This document shows positions 60,114 to 64,000 of a stretch of 64,000 nucleotides of DNA, piece by piece. Numbering within the stretch: the first letter of the stretch is position 1; every line of letters begins with the position of its first letter. The notes beneath the pieces are model-generated. The model was not told the DNA's origin. It did no database searches and saw nothing but the letters and a program-made list of their open reading frames with translations. The DNA comes from CAVRXT01 sp963725655. Lineage in GTDB: Bacteria; Acidobacteriota; Terriglobia; Acidiferrales; UBA7541. The stretch lies in the NCBI GenBank assembly GCA_963725655.1, contig CAVRYY010000003.1, forward strand, positions 1,116,001 to 1,180,000. Direction: 5' to 3'. The translations under genes were made by a program, and so were the position numbers.

Positions 60114-62936
60114 GTGAGAATCGAAAGTCAAAAGGGAGTGGCTCTGATCACCGCGCTGCTGGTCCTTTTCCTGGTGTCCACGCTGGTGGTTGGTCTGTGC
60201 TGGATGGTGATGACCGACCAGCGGCTTGGCGGAAATTACAGCAGCCGCGAATCCGCGTTCTACGGAGCCGAGGCCGGGATGGAAAAGATGACCGCTGACG
60301 TGGGAACCAAGTTCACCACCAACGGTTTCTTGACCACCACGGACATCAGCAACATTCAGGCCGCTCCTCCTGCGCTTCCCGGCATCACCTTCTTGAACGC
60401 TTCGAATCTGTCAACGTATGCGATTACGTGTAACGGCTGCCCCAACGCAGTGAACGGGACGATTTTGCCGCCGAGCCCGTACGCCGGACTACAGGCGCTG
60501 ATCAATACGTACAGTCTGACGGTAGCCGCGCAAACGGCGTCCGGATCGGAAGTGGAGTTGAAGCGCCAACTGCAGACGGCGTCGATTCCCGTTTTCCAGT
60601 TCGGAATTTTCTCGAACGTCGACCTGGGATTCCACGCCGGCAGCAACTTCGCCTTCGGCGGCAGGGTCCATTCCAACGGAAACCTGTGGCTGGCTTCGAA
60701 TAGCTGCTGCACCCTGACGCTGTCCGACAAAGTGACCGCGGCAAAAGAGATTATCCGCTCCAACATGATGAACGGCGTGATCACTTCAACCAACGGCTAC
60801 TCCGGTCCTGTGATGATGACCACCAATCCGGGTGGAAGCAGTTATGTGGGGTTGGGGTTGACGCAGGGCAGCGTGACTGGAACTAATAGCGTGATCAATC
60901 ACGTGAATACCACGCTCAACGAACCGACCTTCGCCAGTCTTGCGTCCAACACGTACAACAGCAATATCGGAGTGGCGGAAACCGGAGTTACCCCGTTGAG
61001 CCTGGGCATCGTGATGGGCGACTCAGGCGGCCAGACCATCGACTTGATCCGTACGCCGACCGTCAACGAAATTACCCTCAATCCGATCCGTTACGGCTTG
61101 CGCTATTACAGCCAAGCCAGCTTACGCATTTTGCTCGCGGACTATGGCTCGGACGGCACTTGCGGCACGAGCGATCTGGTCACTATGGCGGGAATTTCGC
61201 CCGGCAATCCAGTCGATCTGGCGACTTTGGCGTGGCCGTCCAAAAATTATGCGGCGGCGCCATCGGGCTATAACGTGGCCGGTGTTTATCCGTTGCCGGT
61301 GGTTCCCGGCGGGATCGGCAGCCCGACCTACAGCTTAAACTATGGATACTGGACTCAGTCCACTTACCCGATCATTACCGGCTGCATCAAGATCGATTAC
61401 CAGAATGCCGCCGGAACAGCGTTCGTCGACGTTACGAACGAAATTCTTGAGCTTGGCTTTACGGGAAAAAATATTTACCCGGCGCCAAACGGCTCGGTGG
61501 CCGCACCGGCGCAGCCCTTGTTGCCCACCTCGCAGGTTGCTACCCAGGGCGCCACCGGTTCAGCATGCGGCAAGGATCCGAGCCCGAACGCCGTGATTCG
61601 ACTGGCACGGCTGAGGGATAATCCAACCGGGTCTAGCAGCGCCACGCGCTGCACCCCCACCGCGTCAGGCATCGACTACTGGCCCAACGTGTTGTACGAC
61701 GCGCGCGAAGGTTCCTTGCGCGACGGTCAGGCACCGACGGCTAGTGGCATAACGAATCCAGCCACACTCGGCGGTGCAATGTATTACGTCGAGCTGGACG
61801 GCGCCAACCTTTCGAAGTGGTTCACGGGAGCGCTTGGCACCAGCGGCCCGAGTGCCAATAACCTGAGCGGCTACACCGTTTATTTCTCGGACCGGCGCGG
61901 CGATCAGAAGGACCCAACTCCTCCGGCCTCGGTTTCCAATTCGACCTATGTCAAAACCGGCGGCTATGGCTATGAGGACAACATTAACTACACGAGCGAT
62001 CCCAATAACGGCTGCCCCAACAGCAGCCTCGAACAGGGAGAAGACGACGAATCGGACTACGATGTGAACGGGATCTCGGAAAACACGCCGTCAGGCTATC
62101 TACGGACGTACGGCATGACGCCGACATTCACCAATTACGCGACGGCACCTCCGATGACCGGTCCGGGCACTTTCACAACGAACGCTTCAGTGAACGGCGC
62201 CACCTTCATGAACGTAGCTACGGCCAATACGGCGATCAAGGCGAACACGGGATTCTGCTCCTCCATGGGCAATACCTGGCCCTTGGCGGTAGCGGATGCC
62301 CAGGACCTCCGCGAGAACTCGCCGTTGCTATTCCGGCGTGCGTTGAAGCTGGTCAACTCCTCCTCGCTATCGCTGGGCACGTGCAACACCGTGCCGTGCG
62401 GACTTTCGGTGGTGGCGGAAAATCCGGTGTACATCCAGGGCGACTACAATAACCCCGGCGCTTCGAGCACCTTTTCCGGCGCCAACGTTTCCGCGTCGGT
62501 GGTAGGCGACGCGGTTACCGTATTGTCGGATGCCTGGAACGACGTGAACTCGTTTATCTCGCTCGCGAACACCAACACGCGAAGCGCGGCGCAGACGACA
62601 TATAGCACCGCGATCATCGCCGGAAAATCCATTCCGTTCCCGAACGTGGGATCTTCGGTGGACACCGGCTCGGACGGCGGTGTGCACAACTTCCTGCGCT
62701 ACCTCGAGGATTGGAGCGGCACTAACATTTGGTATCAGGGATCGTTCGTGACGTTTTATTACAGCCATCAGGCGGTGGGTTCGTTCAAGTGCTGCACCAC
62801 CGTTTACGGCGTTCCCGCGAACCGGAGCTACATCTTCGATACTACGTTCCTGACCCCGAGCTTGCTGCCGCCGCGAACTCCTATGCTACGCAGCGTGAAC
62901 ACGATTGGATTTACTCAGGTGCTTACCGCGCAGTAA
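60114..62936 (+). CDS. Very long PilX-like pilus assembly protein
   Basis: Product of 940 residues from a GTG at 60114 with AAGGAG upstream. The N-terminus (KGVALITALLVLFLVSTLVV) is a PilX-type membrane helix without the canonical Glu at position 5, and the following helix (YGAEAGMEKM) is typical. The remaining 850 residues, rich in Ser, Thr, Asn and Gly, are far longer than usual PilX (about 150-300) and may form a large surface-exposed head or adhesin. No recognisable repeat or von Willebrand domain was seen. It closes the operon. Confidence 0.75.
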   Translation: MRIESQKGVALITALLVLFLVSTLVVGLCWMVMTDQRLGGNYSSRESAFYGAEAGMEKMTADVGTKFTTNGFLTTTDISNIQAAPPALPGITFLNASNLSTYAITCNGCPNAVNGTILPPSPYAGLQALINTYSLTVAAQTASGSEVELKRQLQTASIPVFQFGIFSNVDLGFHAGSNFAFGGRVHSNGNLWLASNSCCTLTLSDKVTAAKEIIRSNMMNGVITSTNGYSGPVMMTTNPGGSSYVGLGLTQGSVTGTNSVINHVNTTLNEPTFASLASNTYNSNIGVAETGVTPLSLGIVMGDSGGQTIDLIRTPTVNEITLNPIRYGLRYYSQASLRILLADYGSDGTCGTSDLVTMAGISPGNPVDLATLAWPSKNYAAAPSGYNVAGVYPLPVVPGGIGSPTYSLNYGYWTQSTYPIITGCIKIDYQNAAGTAFVDVTNEILELGFTGKNIYPAPNGSVAAPAQPLLPTSQVATQGATGSACGKDPSPNAVIRLARLRDNPTGSSSATRCTPTASGIDYWPNVLYDAREGSLRDGQAPTASGITNPATLGGAMYYVELDGANLSKWFTGALGTSGPSANNLSGYTVYFSDRRGDQKDPTPPASVSNSTYVKTGGYGYEDNINYTSDPNNGCPNSSLEQGEDDESDYDVNGISENTPSGYLRTYGMTPTFTNYATAPPMTGPGTFTTNASVNGATFMNVATANTAIKANTGFCSSMGNTWPLAVADAQDLRENSPLLFRRALKLVNSSSLSLGTCNTVPCGLSVVAENPVYIQGDYNNPGASSTFSGANVSASVVGDAVTVLSDAWNDVNSFISLANTNTRSAAQTTYSTAIIAGKSIPFPNVGSSVDTGSDGGVHNFLRYLEDWSGTNIWYQGSFVTFYYSHQAVGSFKCCTTVYGVPANRSYIFDTTFLTPSLLPPRTPMLRSVNTIGFTQVLTAQ

Positions 62937-62968
62937 TCGCGCTTGGGCAATCCTGAGCGGTTACCTCC

Positions 62969-63001
62969 AGCGGCTCCCGTTACCCGGGGGCCGCTTTTAT
63001 T
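62969..63001 (+). terminator. Rho-independent terminator after the pilin operon
   Basis: AGCGGC (62969-62974) and CCCG (62976-62979) pair with CGGG (62985-62988) and GCCGCT (62990-62995), with one G-T pair, followed by TTTTATT. It lies 32 bases after the PilX-like stop. Confidence 0.75.
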
Positions 63002-63030
63002 CTAGGCATGCAGCGAGTTGGTTTCCCGGC

Positions 63031-64000
63031 TCACGGCGCCGGGGTGGCGGGAAGCACCCTGGTGGTGAAATTGGTATTTAGTGCAGGTGATGTGCAGCCC
63101 GCCGCGGTGCCACTGCATAAATCGGATATGGGGGTCTGCACCGAACTCGCCGTGGCCAGGCCGTCCCACGGCTCCACGTAGATGTTGTAGCTTCGGCCGA
63201 GAGGCAGGCGCGAAATGATGAACGAGCCGTCGAAAATCGCGGGCGGACTAGCAGGATTGCAGGACCAGCCGCCGAGTGTGCCGGCGATTACCGCTCCCGT
63301 CGCAGCGTCCACCGCTACCACTTGGGTGCCGAATATTCCGGTGACCGATTGGCCGGGGGATGGCGGGCGCTGGATCGCCAGCGCGATAGGATTGGCGGGA
63401 AGCACGCGGCCGCTGATGGCGCCTACGTTCACGGTATCGAGCGGATCGGGATACAAATTGCGGAGGCCGGTGCGGTCGTCGTCGGAAAGCGGAGCGTCAG
63501 CGTCCTGCGGATTCGGGCGCGAGCCCGCGTACGTTCCGGGCGAGGCGGCGAAGGGCGACATCACCGACTGCCAGATTCCGGATTCTTCCAGTCCGAAGAG
63601 GTGCCCGAGCTCGTGGATCAGGATGGATTCCAAATCGTAAGAGTTGGCGCCCGCCGGTGTGGCCAGGGCCGCGGGCGTTGCAAACGACACCTGGCCGTCG
63701 TTGCGAAAAAAAATGTCGGCGTCGAGAATCTGGCCGGCGTAGGTGGCCTGCACTCCCGCGCTGGGGCCGGTGCCGACGGAGACGCCCGGGGCGTCGGCAA
63801 CGATGGTGCGGGTAAAAGCCAGCACGCCGGCGGTGAATCCGTCGCTGGATTGGTCGAAGCAAATTGTGTTCAGGCCGTCGGGGTTGGACAGTGCATCGTT
63901 GGTGCAGGCATTCAGAATCGCGGTTGTACCGAGAGGCGCAAGCATGCCGGGATAGTTCACCGAATTGATGGTGCTGCCGCTCACGCCGGACCACACTGCG
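63031..64000 (-). CDS. Matrixin-like metalloprotease (5' end outside window)
   Basis: The frame is open to the end of the window, so the N-terminus is missing. The visible part carries a zinc motif HELGHLFGLEES, which fits HExxHxxGxx of metzincins, except that the third ligand position is Glu rather than His, and a Met-turn candidate SVMSPF follows. The C-terminal part has a carboxypeptidase-regulatory-like strand pattern (GAISGRVLPANPIAL), suggesting a beta-sandwich tail. It probably is exported; function unknown. Convergent with the pilin operon, with a terminator between. Confidence 0.7.
   Translation of the reverse strand, partial: AVWSGVSGSTINSVNYPGMLAPLGTTAILNACTNDALSNPDGLNTICFDQSSDGFTAGVLAFTRTIVADAPGVSVGTGPSAGVQATYAGQILDADIFFRNDGQVSFATPAALATPAGANSYDLESILIHELGHLFGLEESGIWQSVMSPFAASPGTYAGSRPNPQDADAPLSDDDRTGLRNLYPDPLDTVNVGAISGRVLPANPIALAIQRPPSPGQSVTGIFGTQVVAVDAATGAVIAGTLGGWSCNPASPPAIFDGSFIISRLPLGRSYNIYVEPWDGLATASSVQTPISDLCSGTAAGCTSPALNTNFTTRVLPATPAP

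Overview
The window is GC-rich, densely coded bacterial chromosome, most consistent with the phylum Acidobacteriota (Terriglobia/Acidobacteriia-like). The main clues are a two-FtsX-unit permease without an adjacent ATPase gene (the ADOP family, originally described from Acidobacteria), an RpoB with an extra double zinc-ribbon near its N-terminus, many secreted peptidases with Ig-like or ASH-like tails, and several families of intergenic hairpin repeats. The assignment is inferred from gene content; no rRNA gene is present.

Layout. 1-5046: end of an unknown gene, thiL, an M23 murein peptidase, a CAP-domain secreted protein behind a long repeat-bearing leader, a VOC protein and a HugZ-type protein. 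5314-11427: an M20 amidohydrolase overlapping a double SagB-type nitroreductase gene and a small orphan gene, then the ADOP permease. 11432-16819: an ICMT-type methyltransferase, an S10 carboxypeptidase, a two-gene unit with DUF983, and a LolA-like exported protein. 16994-31349: the information-processing block tRNA-Thr, tRNA-Tyr, tRNA-Thr, tRNA-Gly, tuf, rpmG, tRNA-Trp, secE, nusG, rplK, rplA, rplJ, rplL, rpoB, rpoC, closed by a strong terminator. 31600-44604: secreted M28 and S53 peptidases, a Gfo/Idh/MocA oxidoreductase, a beta-propeller-like exported protein and a hybrid PAS histidine kinase. 44791-50214: small proteins, a 1-kb gene-free repeat region, a membrane protein with a spermidine-synthase-like domain, an AbrB/Doc toxin-antitoxin pair inside repeat sequence, and an SRPBCC protein. 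50504-54803: lepA, a thiolase, and an exported SAM-hydroxide adenosyltransferase-like protein. 55578-57345: tRNA-Glu and an apparent mini-island. 57645-62936: a type IV minor pilin operon, convergent with a matrixin-like protease cut by the window end.

The most unusual observations are three. (1) A 1.7-kb ArsR-VOC-SRPBCC cassette is bounded by the 3' end of tRNA-Glu and a perfect 22-bp copy of it, with no integrase: the signature of a minimal integrase-less island. (2) The toxin-antitoxin pair lies between 23-bp perfect direct repeats that appear to be the two halves of a composite hairpin repeat, which is found uninterrupted near lepA. (3) Intergenic repeat families keep their stems: one hairpin shows three compensated base-pair changes between copies, and a 110-bp repeat occurs twice exactly 360 bp apart. 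No CRISPR array, prophage or complete insertion sequence was seen.
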